From ATM1 sp003577165 (lineage in GTDB: Bacteria > Armatimonadota > Fimbriimonadia > Fimbriimonadales > ATM1), in the NCBI GenBank assembly GCA_030263715.1, contig SZPM01000002.1:1-64000 (forward strand): a DNA stretch of 64,000 nt, in the 5' to 3' direction. Below the pieces are notes generated by a model. The model was not told where the DNA came from, made no database searches, and saw only the letters and a list, made by a program, of their open reading frames with translations. Both the position numbers and the translations under genes were made by a program. Position 1 is the stretch's first letter. Each line of letters starts with the position of its first letter. Of this stretch, positions 17,254 to 26,422 are shown one piece after another.

Positions 17254-18030
17254 TTACTTTCGGCGGCGGCGCGCGGCGAGTGCGGCGAGGCCGAAGCCGA
17301 TCGCGGCGATCGTCGTCGGTTCCGGAACAATCAACTTGTCCTTGCTGATGATGAAGGCGCCCCCTGGGGCGAGTTGAGTGTCCCACTGCATCGCGAACGT
17401 CGCATCGCCAGGGCCGAACGGAGAGCCCGTGTCGAGCAGGTTGTCCGGATTGGCATCGTTCAAACGGTCAAGAATGCTCGGGAAGGAAGCGATCTCCCAG
17501 TGCGTCACCGGTGGCACAGCCCCGACGAAAACGCGGCTGCTGTCCCACTGTGTAATGGTTGTCACTGGCGCCCCGAAAGCCTCGGCTCTGTCGCCGCCGG
17601 CCGTCCCGTCCAGGTCAAAGTCGTCGTACTCGAAGAGCGACAGGTGGAAGGCTCGGTCCGTACGATTGATGACGCGAATCGACTCCGCGATGTCCGACGT
17701 GTTACTGCCGGGTGTGCCACCAGTCAGCACAAACGTCATGTCAACCTGAACCAGCGCGTTCGAGTAGCTGATCACGGCGATGTTCGAGCCGTATAGCGTG
17801 ACGTTCGGCGCGCCGATGGCGTCCACCGACACTTCGGGCGACTGGTTGATCCGAATCCAGTACCACTGCTGGAACAGGTGGTCGACTCCGTCCACCATCC
17901 AGGTGCCCATTCCCGCCTGACTCGTCTCGTCGATTTCGACGAGGCTGTTGCCGTCTGTCAGGGTGATTGCCGCAGCCGCGGGGCCGATAACCCCTACCGC
18001 TGCGAAAGCGATGGCGATCGTCCTTTTCAT
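17254..18030 (-). CDS. PEP-CTERM sorting domain protein, 258 aa
   Basis: Start set at the ATG 18028-18030, preceded by GAGGAG at 7 nt, which gives a signal peptide (MKRTIAIAFAAVGVIGPAAA). The body is a beta-rich extracellular domain of unknown type. The C-terminus is a PEP-CTERM tail: VPEPTTIAAIGFGLAALAAR and then RRRK. An exosortase is expected to process it. The longer reading frame to 18138 only adds leader sequence. It shares its leader element (18085-18101) with the PEP-CTERM gene at 3879-4562, so the two are probably controlled together. Confidence 0.9.
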   Translation of the reverse strand: MKRTIAIAFAAVGVIGPAAAAITLTDGNSLVEIDETSQAGMGTWMVDGVDHLFQQWYWIRINQSPEVSVDAIGAPNVTLYGSNIAVISYSNALVQVDMTFVLTGGTPGSNTSDIAESIRVINRTDRAFHLSLFEYDDFDLDGTAGGDRAEAFGAPVTTITQWDSSRVFVGAVPPVTHWEIASFPSILDRLNDANPDNLLDTGSPFGPGDATFAMQWDTQLAPGGAFIISKDKLIVPEPTTIAAIGFGLAALAARRRRK

Positions 18031-18084
18031 GATTTGCTCCTCTCGAATTAGTTCATACGGCCCAGGGCCGAAGGCAACGCCCTC

Positions 18085-18101
18085 GCCCGGCCAGTTACAG
18101 C
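18085..18101 (-). promoter_or_regulatory. Leader element shared by both PEP-CTERM genes
   Basis: This 17-mer differs from 4642-4658 at two positions. It lies directly downstream of a TATAAT on the minus strand (18103-18108), which is a good -10 box without an obvious -35 partner. The following leader is GC-rich and can fold around GGCC repeats. Confidence 0.45.
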
Positions 18102-18188
18102 AATTATAACGCAGGTTGCCACAAACCGGATTAACCATTTTCGCGAACCCCAGGAGAATTAAGATTCAAACCTGGTCAGAATACGGGC

Positions 18189-19637
18189 GTGCCCCGTCTC
18201 GTCGGACTTGACCTCGGTACAACCTCTTGCAAGGCCGTCGCCATAGACGAGGCCGGACGCCTCCTGGCTTCGGCTTCCCGCGAGTACGAACTGCTCACAC
18301 CGAGGCCGGGCTGGACGGAGCAAGACCCCGCGGATTGGTGGTCCGCTGCCCTGGACTGCCTCTCACACCTGGGAGAACGGCCCGATGCGGTCGGTCTCAC
18401 GGGGCAGATGCACGGCTCGGTCTTCCTCGATGACACGGGTTCGGTGATTCGGCCTGCCTTGCTTTGGAACGACCAGAGAACCGCCGCCGAGGCGGCCGAT
18501 TTCGAGCAACGCGTCGGCCGAGAGAGGCTGATGCGGATCACCCGGAACCCGGCCCTGACCGGGTTTCAGGCGCCGAAGGCCCTCTGGCTCAAGCAGCATG
18601 AGCCGAACAACTTCTCCCGTTTGGCAACTCTTCTGTTGCCTAAGGACTACATCCGATTCCGCTTGTGCGGGGAGAGGATCACAGACACCTCCGATGCGAG
18701 TGGAACATCACTGTTCGACGTCGTGCAGCGGCGCTTCTGTCCCGAACTGGCCGAGGCGGTCGGTCTGGGCCTTGGGCAACTGCCTGGCTGCGTCGAGGGG
18801 TTCGAACCGGCTGGTCGTGTGTCCTCGGAGGTCCTGCCGGGCTGGGCCGGCGTTCCGATCGCAGGCGGAGGTGGAGATCAGGCGGCCGGAGCAGTCGGCA
18901 CGGGCGCCGTCACGCCCGACGTAGTCTCCGTCAGCCTCGGCACGAGCGGTGTTGTGTTCTCCGCGCAGAACGACTCGGCCTATGACCCCGAGGGCCGGGT
19001 TCACACCTTCTGCCACGCCAACGGGTCCTGGCACTCGATGTCCGTGATGCTCTCCTGCGGCGGGGCCCTTCGCTGGGCGCGAGACACCTTTGGCTTTGCC
19101 GGATATGACGAAATGGCTGCGCTTGCAGCCGAGCGAGATCAGACGGAATCTGTGTTCCTGCCTTACCTCGCAGGAGAGCGAGCCCCGCACAACGATCCCA
19201 ACCTGCGAGGCGCATTCCGTGGGCTGAGCCTGACCGACGGACGGGCGGAAATCGCCGGTGCGGTCTTCGACGGCGTGACGTTCGGCCTGTGCGACGGCCT
19301 CGATATTCTCACGGAGATTCGCGGCGGCCACCGACCGGATGCGCTCCGAGTGACCGGAGGAGGAGCGGCGAGCGACTACTGGATGCAGCTCCTGGCGGAC
19401 GCCACCGGTTGCGTCACGGTGCGAATCGAAGCCGACGAGGGCCCGGCTTTCGGGGCAGCCCTGTTGGCGGGGGTCTGCGCAGGCGTCTGGCCGAGCGTCG
19501 GGCAGGCTGCGGCGGAAGCCGTGCGGGTCGGGCGGGAATTTCGGCCCGGCCCCGAGCAGGACGCGGTCCGGGAAAGGAGGATCAGGTGGTTGACACAGGT
19601 GAGGGAGCACGTTCGCCGTGGAACAACCGGCGCATGA
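18189..19637 (+). CDS. xylB: Xylulokinase, FGGY carbohydrate kinase family
   Basis: 482 aa with a GTG start. The FGGY N-terminal phosphate-binding motif is clear (GLDLGTTSCKAVAID), as is the xylulokinase signature GQMHGSVFLD with its catalytic region. The C-terminal ATP-binding domain carries VTGGGAASDYWMQLLAD. The enzyme phosphorylates D-xylulose to xylulose 5-phosphate for the pentose phosphate pathway. A small transaldolase of the same pathway lies 0.6 kb downstream. The stop overlaps the next start in ATGA (19634-19637), so the lipoprotein is translationally coupled. Confidence 0.92.
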   Translation: MPRLVGLDLGTTSCKAVAIDEAGRLLASASREYELLTPRPGWTEQDPADWWSAALDCLSHLGERPDAVGLTGQMHGSVFLDDTGSVIRPALLWNDQRTAAEAADFEQRVGRERLMRITRNPALTGFQAPKALWLKQHEPNNFSRLATLLLPKDYIRFRLCGERITDTSDASGTSLFDVVQRRFCPELAEAVGLGLGQLPGCVEGFEPAGRVSSEVLPGWAGVPIAGGGGDQAAGAVGTGAVTPDVVSVSLGTSGVVFSAQNDSAYDPEGRVHTFCHANGSWHSMSVMLSCGGALRWARDTFGFAGYDEMAALAAERDQTESVFLPYLAGERAPHNDPNLRGAFRGLSLTDGRAEIAGAVFDGVTFGLCDGLDILTEIRGGHRPDALRVTGGGAASDYWMQLLADATGCVTVRIEADEGPAFGAALLAGVCAGVWPSVGQAAAEAVRVGREFRPGPEQDAVRERRIRWLTQVREHVRRGTTGA

Positions 19638-20158
19638 AATGGGTAGCAGGGTTGCTGATCACCTCCGCTCTCGTCCTATCGGCCTGTTCGAACCAGTCCG
19701 GCTCCACGTCGGTCCAACAGGGGCCTGAAGGATCTCCGTCCCCGACGAAACTCGCCTCGATGAACGGCTTCGAAGGCCGGTATCGCCTCGAGATGGAGAT
19801 GCCAAAGCCGAAGGAGGGTGACCCTATGGCGGAGTTCGCCGAGGCTATGGCGGAGTCCATGCTGGATGGTTCCTATCTGGAGCTTCGGTCCGGCGGCCAG
19901 TTCTCCATGAAACTCATGTTCGACATCGAAGGCGAATGGAAGCAGGAAGGCGAGTTTCTCCTGCTCCACCCCAAGAAGGTGATGGGGATGGACGTCGAGG
20001 AAGCGAACAAGCTGAACGGCACAAAGGAATCCGGCTTCAACGAGCCGATGAAACTCAAGCCATCCTCCGACGGCACGCTGGTGGCAGTCAACGACCCCGG
20101 CAAGGAGAACGAAGGAACGCTTCGCTTCATCCGGGACGAGAAGGCTGGCAAAGGCTAA
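19634..20158 (+). CDS. Putative lipoprotein of unknown function
   Basis: 174 aa. A short signal ends in a lipobox, LVLSAC with the acylated cysteine near residue 17. The mature part is acidic and Met/Lys-rich (YRLEMEMPKPKEG, MAEFAEAMAES) and then reads as a small beta domain resembling Pfam families that describe parameter-like growth of a protein in a gel, but I cannot name one. Coupled to xylB by an ATGA overlap. A strong hairpin terminator follows at 20183-20204, closing the operon. Confidence 0.75.
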   Translation: MKWVAGLLITSALVLSACSNQSGSTSVQQGPEGSPSPTKLASMNGFEGRYRLEMEMPKPKEGDPMAEFAEAMAESMLDGSYLELRSGGQFSMKLMFDIEGEWKQEGEFLLLHPKKVMGMDVEEANKLNGTKESGFNEPMKLKPSSDGTLVAVNDPGKENEGTLRFIRDEKAGKG

Positions 20159-20182
20159 GCTACGGCGTTTACGACAGTTCAC

Positions 20183-20204
20183 GGGCCCGGCGATCGCCGG
20201 GCCC
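20183..20204 (+). terminator. Terminator of the xylB-lipoprotein operon
   Basis: A 9-bp all-GC stem (20183-20191 with 20196-20204, loop GATC) is followed by CCGTTTCTTT. It lies 24 nt after the lipoprotein stop. Confidence 0.8.
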
Positions 20205-20236
20205 CGTTTCTTTGCGGCGGGATACAATCTCGGCGT

Positions 20237-20911
20237 ATGAAGTTGTTCCTCGACACCGGCGACATCGCAGAAGTCGAAAAGGCCGCCGAGTGGGGCGTGC
20301 TCGACGGTGTCACGACAAATCCGACTCTCATCGCGAAGACCGGTCGAGGATTCAGGGAGACGGTGCTCGACATCTGCCGCGCCGTGCCGAACGGCGCGAT
20401 CAGCGCGGAGGTCGTTGCCACCGATTACGAGGGAATTCTGCGTGAGGCGCAAGAGATATCCTCCTGGCATCCGCAGGTTGTGGTCAAAGTTCCCCTTATC
20501 CGCGACGGAGTTCGCGCTGTCAGCGAATTGGCGTCGCGAGGAATCAGAACCAACGTCACTCTCGTATTCTCCGTCACCCAGGCGCTGATGGCTGCCAAGG
20601 CGGGCGCGACCTTCATTAGCAATTTCGTCGGCCGAGTGGACGACATCAGCGGCGAGGGAATGGTCGCGGTCGCAGAGTCCGTGCAGATGATCGAGACCTA
20701 CGGATTCGATAGCGAGGTCCTCGTCGCAAGCATCCGGCACCCACAGCACGTCGTGGATGCGATCCGAGCCGGAGCGCACATTTCAACTATGCCGTTCTCT
20801 GTAATGAACGCGCTGTTCAACCATCCTCTCACGGACATCGGACTCAAGCGATTCCTCGACGATTGGAACGCTGCTGGTCTCGAGATTTTCGAGGGAGCGC
20901 TCAAGACTTAG
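20237..20911 (+). CDS. Small-type transaldolase / fructose-6-phosphate aldolase
   Basis: 224 aa, the length of the TalC/FSA subfamily. The family start MKLFLDTGDIAEVEKAA is followed by VTTNPTLIAKTG, the Schiff-base lysine in VVVKVPLIRDG (about residue 86), NVTLVFSVTQA and SNFVGRVDD. These are all active-site blocks of the (beta/alpha)8 transaldolase fold. It exchanges dihydroxyacetone units in the non-oxidative pentose phosphate pathway and complements the nearby xylulokinase. Transaldolase and FSA activity cannot be separated with certainty from sequence alone. Confidence 0.93.
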   Translation: MKLFLDTGDIAEVEKAAEWGVLDGVTTNPTLIAKTGRGFRETVLDICRAVPNGAISAEVVATDYEGILREAQEISSWHPQVVVKVPLIRDGVRAVSELASRGIRTNVTLVFSVTQALMAAKAGATFISNFVGRVDDISGEGMVAVAESVQMIETYGFDSEVLVASIRHPQHVVDAIRAGAHISTMPFSVMNALFNHPLTDIGLKRFLDDWNAAGLEIFEGALKT

Positions 20912-20936
20912 TCTGGATTCCCAGAGGGGGGCACCA

Positions 20937-21656
20937 ATGACCAACGGATCCGACAAACGAGTAGCCGCATCAGCGGCGCTCGGAATCTTCATTTGCGTCG
21001 GCCTCGCGCTCGCAGGGTTCTTCGTTGCCAACGGAGTTGCAAGGCTCCGCAGCATGGATCGAGTGGTCTCCGTTCGCGGCCTCGCTGAACGAGAGATGCC
21101 AGCCAACATCGCAATTTGGCCCATCCAATTCACAGATTCCAACGACGACCTCGTAGCCCTGTATGCGGCCATCCAGCAGAAAGCCGAGGTGATCGCCAAG
21201 TTCTTGGAGCAGCACGGACTCGAAAAGAGCGAAATCACGGTTTCTCCTCCTTCCGTGCGCGACAGGAGCACGGAGTCGTCGGAGGTACAGAAGGGACCGC
21301 GCTATACAGGTACCGCCGAAGTGACGGTGTACAGCGACAAGATCGACGCCGTTCGATCCGCGATCCAAGAAACCCTCGACCTCGGCAAATTGGGAATCGT
21401 CATTTCAGGGGGTTGGGAAAGTGAACCCACCTACCTCTTCACGAAACTGAACGACGTAAAACCAGAGATGATCGAAGAGGCGACGAAGAACGCGCGAGAG
21501 GCCGCTGAGAAGTTCGCAAAGGACTCCGGTAGCCGATTGGGCAAGATCCGCAGCGCGAACCAAGGCCTATTTGAAATTGACGACCGCGATCCAAGCAATC
21601 CCCACATCAAAAGGGTGAGGGTCGTTACGACGGTCGTTTACTACTTGGCAGATTAG
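20937..21656 (+). CDS. SIMPL domain (DUF541) protein
   Basis: 239 aa. An N-terminal membrane anchor (ALGIFICVGLALAGFFVANG) is followed by the SIMPL beta-alpha repeat: VSVRGLAEREMPANIAIWPI and a second half with VTVYSDKIDAVRSAI. The family is periplasmic or membrane-bound and its biochemical role is poorly known. GAGGGGGGC precedes the ATG, which lies 25 nt after the transaldolase stop, so the two may be one unit. A strong bidirectional hairpin follows. Confidence 0.88.
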   Translation: MTNGSDKRVAASAALGIFICVGLALAGFFVANGVARLRSMDRVVSVRGLAEREMPANIAIWPIQFTDSNDDLVALYAAIQQKAEVIAKFLEQHGLEKSEITVSPPSVRDRSTESSEVQKGPRYTGTAEVTVYSDKIDAVRSAIQETLDLGKLGIVISGGWESEPTYLFTKLNDVKPEMIEEATKNAREAAEKFAKDSGSRLGKIRSANQGLFEIDDRDPSNPHIKRVRVVTTVVYYLAD

Positions 21657-21693
21657 CGACGCCCAACGAGCGAAGCCTTTCGTTTGACAAAGC

Positions 21694-21733
21694 GAACGGC
21701 GTCCCTTCCGGTAGATCGGGAGGGACGCCGTTC
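21694..21733. terminator. Bidirectional terminator between convergent genes
   Basis: A perfect 13-bp stem (21694-21706 with 21721-21733) encloses a 14-nt loop. It lies 37 nt after the SIMPL gene and 18 nt after the minus-strand PPIase gene. Confidence 0.8.
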
Positions 21734-21751
21734 AAGTTACGGATCGTTGTG

Positions 21752-22852
21752 TTAGTTGTTGCCGCCCTGAGTGCCGGTGTTCGCTCCGCTGTCTCCAGCG
21801 TTTCCTGCGTTGCCCGCTTGGCCGGTCGATCCTGGCTGTTCGCGCTCCCTAACCTGTTGCTCGAGCCTGGACTTGTACTCTTCCCAAGCCTTCTTCAGGT
21901 AGGGCGGGACGATCATGATCTTCGCCTTCAGCAATCGGTCGAGGACGAGTTTGTCGAGATCGATCGCAGCCTGTCCTTCCTGCATGGTCAACTGGCGGCG
22001 AAGGTACTCCTTCTCGATTTCGAGCAGTTTCCTCTGCTCTTCCTTGGTCTTCGACATCACGTAGACCATCACTTGCCGATTCCCAATCGCTTTCCACGCG
22101 CTTCTTCGATTCTGGTCCGTCTCTTCAATCAACTTCAGCAGGTCGGCTTGGAGCGACTTGACGGGAACCGGACGCGGTTCGCGCGACTCGACTGGGAAGG
22201 CTCCCTTGGTGATGGAGGAGTTCGGCGCTTCGCTGTATTTCGCGGCGACGTCGGGGAATGGAATGCCGGCGGCTAAGTCCTTGTCGACTTCAGCCTTCTT
22301 CTGCGGAGTCGAAACGACGATCCATCGGAAGGTCACAGTGGCGGGAGTAATGAACTGCTCCGGGTTGTCCTTGATGAACTTCTCCACCTCTTCGATGGTC
22401 TTCGGCTCCACTCCCTGCGTCAGCAGTTTCTCGCGCGCAAGGTCCACCATCAACAACTTGTCGATGTCGTCTTTGGAAAGCCCAGCCTCCTGCAACTTAG
22501 TGAGGAAGTTGGCCTGCATCGTCGAGCGATCCTTCTTCTCTTTCTCGATCTCCTGCTCGGTCGGCAAGACCTTTTCTTCACTCGCCGCTTCCAGCAGAGC
22601 GCGCTCCGTGAGGAGGGATCGCATCGCCTGAATGCTCAGGGGCTCTGCGAGTTGCGCTGAAACCGTCTGTCCGTTGATCGTCACCGTAACCGTGCTGAGC
22701 GTTTCGAGCCTCTTGAGGTACTCATCACGCGAAATCTTCTGCCCGTTGTAGTCGGCAATGGAGGAAGACTCTGAGCCACCTCCGCAGCCGCATCCGGTGG
22801 CGACGAACGCGCACAACAGGACGGCCGAGCAAAGCATCCATCTTGGATTCAT
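21752..22852 (-). CDS. SurA/PrsA-like peptidyl-prolyl isomerase lipoprotein
   Basis: 366 aa. The signal peptide ends in a lipobox (FVATGC, C21). A SurA-N-type domain follows (VADYNGQKISRDEYL-like: IADYNGQKISRDEYLKRL), then a long charged helical part and a parvulin-like stretch (TPATVTFRWIVVSTPQKKAE). The tail from about residue 340 is low-complexity Gly/Asn/Gln. Parvulin foldases of this type assist folding of exported proteins at the membrane. The catalytic histidines of an active parvulin are not obvious, so a chaperone role is equally possible. Confidence 0.82.
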   Translation of the reverse strand: MNPRWMLCSAVLLCAFVATGCGCGGGSESSSIADYNGQKISRDEYLKRLETLSTVTVTINGQTVSAQLAEPLSIQAMRSLLTERALLEAASEEKVLPTEQEIEKEKKDRSTMQANFLTKLQEAGLSKDDIDKLLMVDLAREKLLTQGVEPKTIEEVEKFIKDNPEQFITPATVTFRWIVVSTPQKKAEVDKDLAAGIPFPDVAAKYSEAPNSSITKGAFPVESREPRPVPVKSLQADLLKLIEETDQNRRSAWKAIGNRQVMVYVMSKTKEEQRKLLEIEKEYLRRQLTMQEGQAAIDLDKLVLDRLLKAKIMIVPPYLKKAWEEYKSRLEQQVREREQPGSTGQAGNAGNAGDSGANTGTQGGNN

Positions 22853-22981
22853 ATCGTTTGCGGTCTCCTTAGGGTTGGGGGGTTCGACGCGTCCCGGAGG
22901 GGTCGCGCCGCAAGTGGGAAAAGGATACCCCTTCCCGGACCCGTAGGCCCCGGGGGGAGAGACGGCAAACGGCCTGCCAAT

Positions 22982-24163
22982 TCAGGCCGCTCGGTGAATT
23001 CCCTTCGGAAGCAGATCCGCTGTGACCCTCGTTTCACCCGGTCCGGCGAGCACAACGGCCCTCTCGACCACGTTCTCGAGTTCGCGAACATTGCCGGGCC
23101 AGCGATAGGCCTTCAGAAGGTCCAAAGCATCGGGCGCAATCGCCGTCAGGGGCTTACCGTTCGCCGACGCGTACTTCCTCAAAAATAGCAGGGCTAACGG
23201 TTCGACGTCCTCCGTCCGCTCGCGCAAAGGCGGGAGTTCGATGTGAAGAACTTGCAGGCGGTACAGCAGGTCCTGGCGGAACACGCCCTCGGAGACGGCG
23301 GCCTCCAGATCGCGGTTCGTCGCCGTAATGAGGCGAACGTCCACCGACTTCGGCGCCGTGCCTCCAAGACGGTCCACCTCGCGCTCCTGGAGCACCCGTA
23401 GAAGCTTGACTTGGATCGAGAGTGGCACTTCTCCGATCTCATCGAGGAAGAGCGTCCCTCCATCTGCCAACTCGAATCTGCCTGGCTTTGGTGTGTCAGC
23501 TCCGGTGAACGCGCCCTTCTCGTGTCCAAACAGTTCGCTCTCCAAGAGCGTTTCCGGCAGCGCCGCGCAACTCACGGCTACAAAAGGCTTGTCGGACCGC
23601 GTGCTGCATTTGTGAATCGCACGCGCGATACGTTCCTTGCCTGTGCCGCTCTCGCCGGTAATCAGCACCGTCGCTGTGGAGTCGGCGATGCGCCGCACGA
23701 GATCGAACACCTCTTGCATCGCCGGGCTCTCGCCGATGATGTCGTCCAATCCGGAAGGTGTGTTCGCAGGTTTCGTGGCCGACTTCGGCTTCTTCGTTTG
23801 TGATATCCAATAGGCAACATGCTTTCGCATGGCGTCGAGATCGAACGGCTTCGTGATGTAATCCGCTGCTCCGGCGCGAATCGCTTCCACTGCCTGCGGG
23901 ATCGTCCCGAACGCCGTCACGATCAAAACGGGGACGTCCGGTTTCTTCGACTTGATCCGCTTCAGAAGTTCCACGCCTGTGATTCCCGGCATGAGCACGT
24001 CGGAGATGACCAGCGTGTAATCCGTGTTCGCCAGCAGTTCGAGCGCATGCTCGCCGCTCTCAGCTGTCGTCACGACATAACCGGAGCGCTCCAACGCCGC
24101 CTGTAGGATTCGGCGAATGTTTGGCTCATCGTCAACGACCAGAATTCTGGGTTTTTCTTTCAA
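22982..24163 (-). CDS. Sigma-54-type response regulator (NtrC family) lacking the HTH domain
   Basis: 393 aa. Receiver domain with phospho-acceptor D55 (LVISDVLMPG) and K105, then a sigma-54 AAA+ domain with Walker A GESGTGKE (170-177) and GAFTGA (217-222), the loop that contacts RpoN. The protein ends at LLPKGIHRAA, immediately after the AAA+ C-terminal subdomain; the usual Fis-type DNA-binding helix-turn-helix of about 45 residues is absent and the stop is clean. It may activate sigma-54 promoters from solution, as FlgR of Helicobacter does. It overlaps the upstream kinase gene by 4 nt. Confidence 0.93.
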   Translation of the reverse strand: MKEKPRILVVDDEPNIRRILQAALERSGYVVTTAESGEHALELLANTDYTLVISDVLMPGITGVELLKRIKSKKPDVPVLIVTAFGTIPQAVEAIRAGAADYITKPFDLDAMRKHVAYWISQTKKPKSATKPANTPSGLDDIIGESPAMQEVFDLVRRIADSTATVLITGESGTGKERIARAIHKCSTRSDKPFVAVSCAALPETLLESELFGHEKGAFTGADTPKPGRFELADGGTLFLDEIGEVPLSIQVKLLRVLQEREVDRLGGTAPKSVDVRLITATNRDLEAAVSEGVFRQDLLYRLQVLHIELPPLRERTEDVEPLALLFLRKYASANGKPLTAIAPDALDLLKAYRWPGNVRELENVVERAVVLAGPGETRVTADLLPKGIHRAA

Positions 24164-25749
24164 GCGGACGCCTCCAGCGGCATGCGAATTTCAAAAGTGG
24201 ATCCTCTGCCAACGCGCGACTTCACGTGAATCGCCCCCCCGTGCGCCTCCACGACGCGGCGCGCATTGCAGAGGCCGAGGCCCGTACCCTTCGGCTTCGT
24301 GGTGAAGAAAGCGGTAAAGAGTTTCGCGACCTGCTCGTCGGTCATTCCAATTCCTGTGTCCTTCACTAAAATCCTCACGAAGCCCTTGGACCGTCGGAGT
24401 CCAAGTGACAACTCTCCTCCGTCCGGCATCGCCTCGATCGCGTTTCGGATCAGGTTCCTTAAGGCCTGAACCAACTTGGGGCCGTCGGCTTTAATTATCG
24501 GCTTCCCGGCCAACGGTCTGAACTCGATGGACACGTTTTCCGAGGCCTCGAGCCTCGTTCGCGAGGCCAGAGTCTCCAGAAGCGCATTCAGGTTCACGTC
24601 GTCGGTGTGCAGGCTGAGTGGCCGAGCGATCTCCAAGAACTGGTCGCACAGGCTGTTGAGAGCGAGCGCTTCCTCCTCGACGACGGAGGCCCACTTCTTC
24701 GCTCCCTCCAGGGAATTGTCCGCCGCGATCATCTGCGCTGCGCCGCGAATGCTCGTTAGCGGATTGCGAATCTCATGCGCTAACGCAGCAGTCATCTGGC
24801 CGATCTCCGCCATCCTCCGACTTCTTTGCAATTCGCGCTCAGTCTCTAACTGCTCCGTGTGATCTTCGATAACGAGCAGCACCCCGCCCCTCGGAACCGG
24901 CGTCGTGTAGGCAGTGAGATACCGACCGGCTACCTTCGGCAGATCGTGCCTCTGCGTGATTCCCCGAAGCGCGCTGTCGTGCGCAGTTTTGAGCGCGCGG
25001 CCGAGTGTCTTGGGCAGCCGGCCCACGATCTTCAGCCACGACTCGCCGACGATGTCGGAATCGCTTTGGCGCAGGAATCGGCTCGCTTCTCCGTTTGCTT
25101 GCTCGATCCGCCCCACTGCGTCAACTACGAGCACACCAACGTGCAGGCTGTTGAGGATGAGGTTGGTCTGCGCCGCCATCGCCCTCTCTCGCTCCGCGGA
25201 TGCGTGAAGTCGAGCGACCAGTCTGGCGTTTGCGAGCGCAAATCCGAGGTGTCGCGACAGCGCGGTCGCAGTTCGCGCGTCCTCTTCCTGAAACCTCGGC
25301 GTGCCGAGGTTCCGCGTCATGTTGAGAACGCCGACGGTCTCGCCGTCCGTCGCCGTGAGGGGCGCGACGATCGAGGAGCCGATGGGCGGCCCGCCGCTTC
25401 GACCGACTTGAGGATGATCTACGGGGCCGTTCAGGATCAGAGGCTCGCCCGACCTCGCCACCGTGCCCGCGATCCCCTCTCCAAGCCGGAAACTCGATGC
25501 GCCGGGCAACTCCCGGTCCGCCCCCGACTGCGCGGCCAGTACGAAGGCGTCCGAGTCCTCGAGGCGGACGAACAGGGACACCCCGTCAGCCGAAAACCAA
25601 GCCTTGCAGAGCTTTGTGACCTTCGAGAGATGGGTCGAGAGGTCCGCCGGGCTGAGGCCTGCTCCCAGGTCGAAAAGCTGCCATACGTCCTCGCCGGGCA
25701 TGTGCGCAGGTGCAGCCATATATAACAATCGTCGGAATCCGGGACGCAC
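24160..25749 (-). CDS. Sensor histidine kinase with GAF and PAS domains
   Basis: 529 aa with no membrane segment, so cytoplasmic. A GAF domain (about 35-180), a PAS-like domain (195-300), HisKA with the phospho-accepting H325 (ALAHEIRNPLTSIRG) and an HATPase_c domain with N-box (LRNLIRNAIEAMPDGG), G1 (VKDTGIGM) and G2 (KGTGLGL) motifs follow. It would phosphorylate the adjacent response regulator; the genes overlap by 4 nt (ATGA). The input ligand is unknown. Starts at residues 11 or 17 are alternatives. Confidence 0.93.
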   Translation of the reverse strand: MRPGFRRLLYMAAPAHMPGEDVWQLFDLGAGLSPADLSTHLSKVTKLCKAWFSADGVSLFVRLEDSDAFVLAAQSGADRELPGASSFRLGEGIAGTVARSGEPLILNGPVDHPQVGRSGGPPIGSSIVAPLTATDGETVGVLNMTRNLGTPRFQEEDARTATALSRHLGFALANARLVARLHASAERERAMAAQTNLILNSLHVGVLVVDAVGRIEQANGEASRFLRQSDSDIVGESWLKIVGRLPKTLGRALKTAHDSALRGITQRHDLPKVAGRYLTAYTTPVPRGGVLLVIEDHTEQLETERELQRSRRMAEIGQMTAALAHEIRNPLTSIRGAAQMIAADNSLEGAKKWASVVEEEALALNSLCDQFLEIARPLSLHTDDVNLNALLETLASRTRLEASENVSIEFRPLAGKPIIKADGPKLVQALRNLIRNAIEAMPDGGELSLGLRRSKGFVRILVKDTGIGMTDEQVAKLFTAFFTTKPKGTGLGLCNARRVVEAHGGAIHVKSRVGRGSTFEIRMPLEASA

Positions 25750-25827
25750 CCCACCAGGTTCCCAGCCCCGAATGGTGCGCCCGCCCCGTCTCAGGGATGT
25801 AAGATTTCGCGAATCAAGGAGGATGAA

Positions 25828-26331
25828 ATGAAACGATTTGGATTAGCCGTCGCCTGTGTGTTGGCAGCCGCCGGGGCCAGCGCCCAGAACTCTGGTCAGG
25901 CGCCCCTCGGGCTGCTCGTCAGGGCGGGCTTCTTCTATCCCAGCGACACGGTCGCACGAGAGGAGGGGAAACAGTGGTTCACTTTTGGCGCCGAACTGGA
26001 CCTCGGCAAGGTGCCCCTCATCAGTTCCGCCTCGAATCTGCGCTACTCGGTCTCGGTGGACACCTACTCCAAGGGCGGCTTCACGGGCGTGCCGATTCTT
26101 CTCAACTTCACCTCGTACTCGAAGGACTTCCACATCAGTTTCGGCGTCGGGGCCGCGGCCGTGGATCGGCCAGGGTTCGACGACCCGATGAAACTGGCGT
26201 ATCAAGTGGCCATCGGATGGGATTTCAGCACGGGGCCGACCGGGACGACGGTCGAACTCCGTTGGCGGAGCATCGCGGATGTGGCCAGCAGCCTGGACGG
26301 CGTCGGCCTGACGATCGGCGTCCGCCTCTAA
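25828..26331 (+). CDS. Secreted beta-barrel-like protein, unknown function
   Basis: 167 aa. A good signal peptide (MKRFGLAVACVLAAAGASAQ) precedes a sequence of alternating hydrophobic/polar residues with aromatic girdles that ends in GLTIGVRL, a pattern of outer-membrane beta-barrels. AGGAGGATGAA lies just upstream of the ATG. I recognise no family. It is divergent from the kinase gene, 78 nt away, and precedes the ECF sigma gene by 91 nt. Confidence 0.72.
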   Translation: MKRFGLAVACVLAAAGASAQNSGQAPLGLLVRAGFFYPSDTVAREEGKQWFTFGAELDLGKVPLISSASNLRYSVSVDTYSKGGFTGVPILLNFTSYSKDFHISFGVGAAAVDRPGFDDPMKLAYQVAIGWDFSTGPTGTTVELRWRSIADVASSLDGVGLTIGVRL

Positions 26332-26422
26332 CGTCCGATTCGCCTTCAAACCAGGCGGCATTGCCGGGCGGAAGGGTGAACCTTGCGCCCGGCGGAGCGT
26401 ATGTGTGTACGGAGCCGCGCAG

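Noticed and set aside
19289..19633. N-terminal extension of the lipoprotein frame inside xylB
   Set aside because: The lipobox signal fixes the start at 19634, and the upstream part is antisense-like to xylB coding sense with Arg-rich composition.
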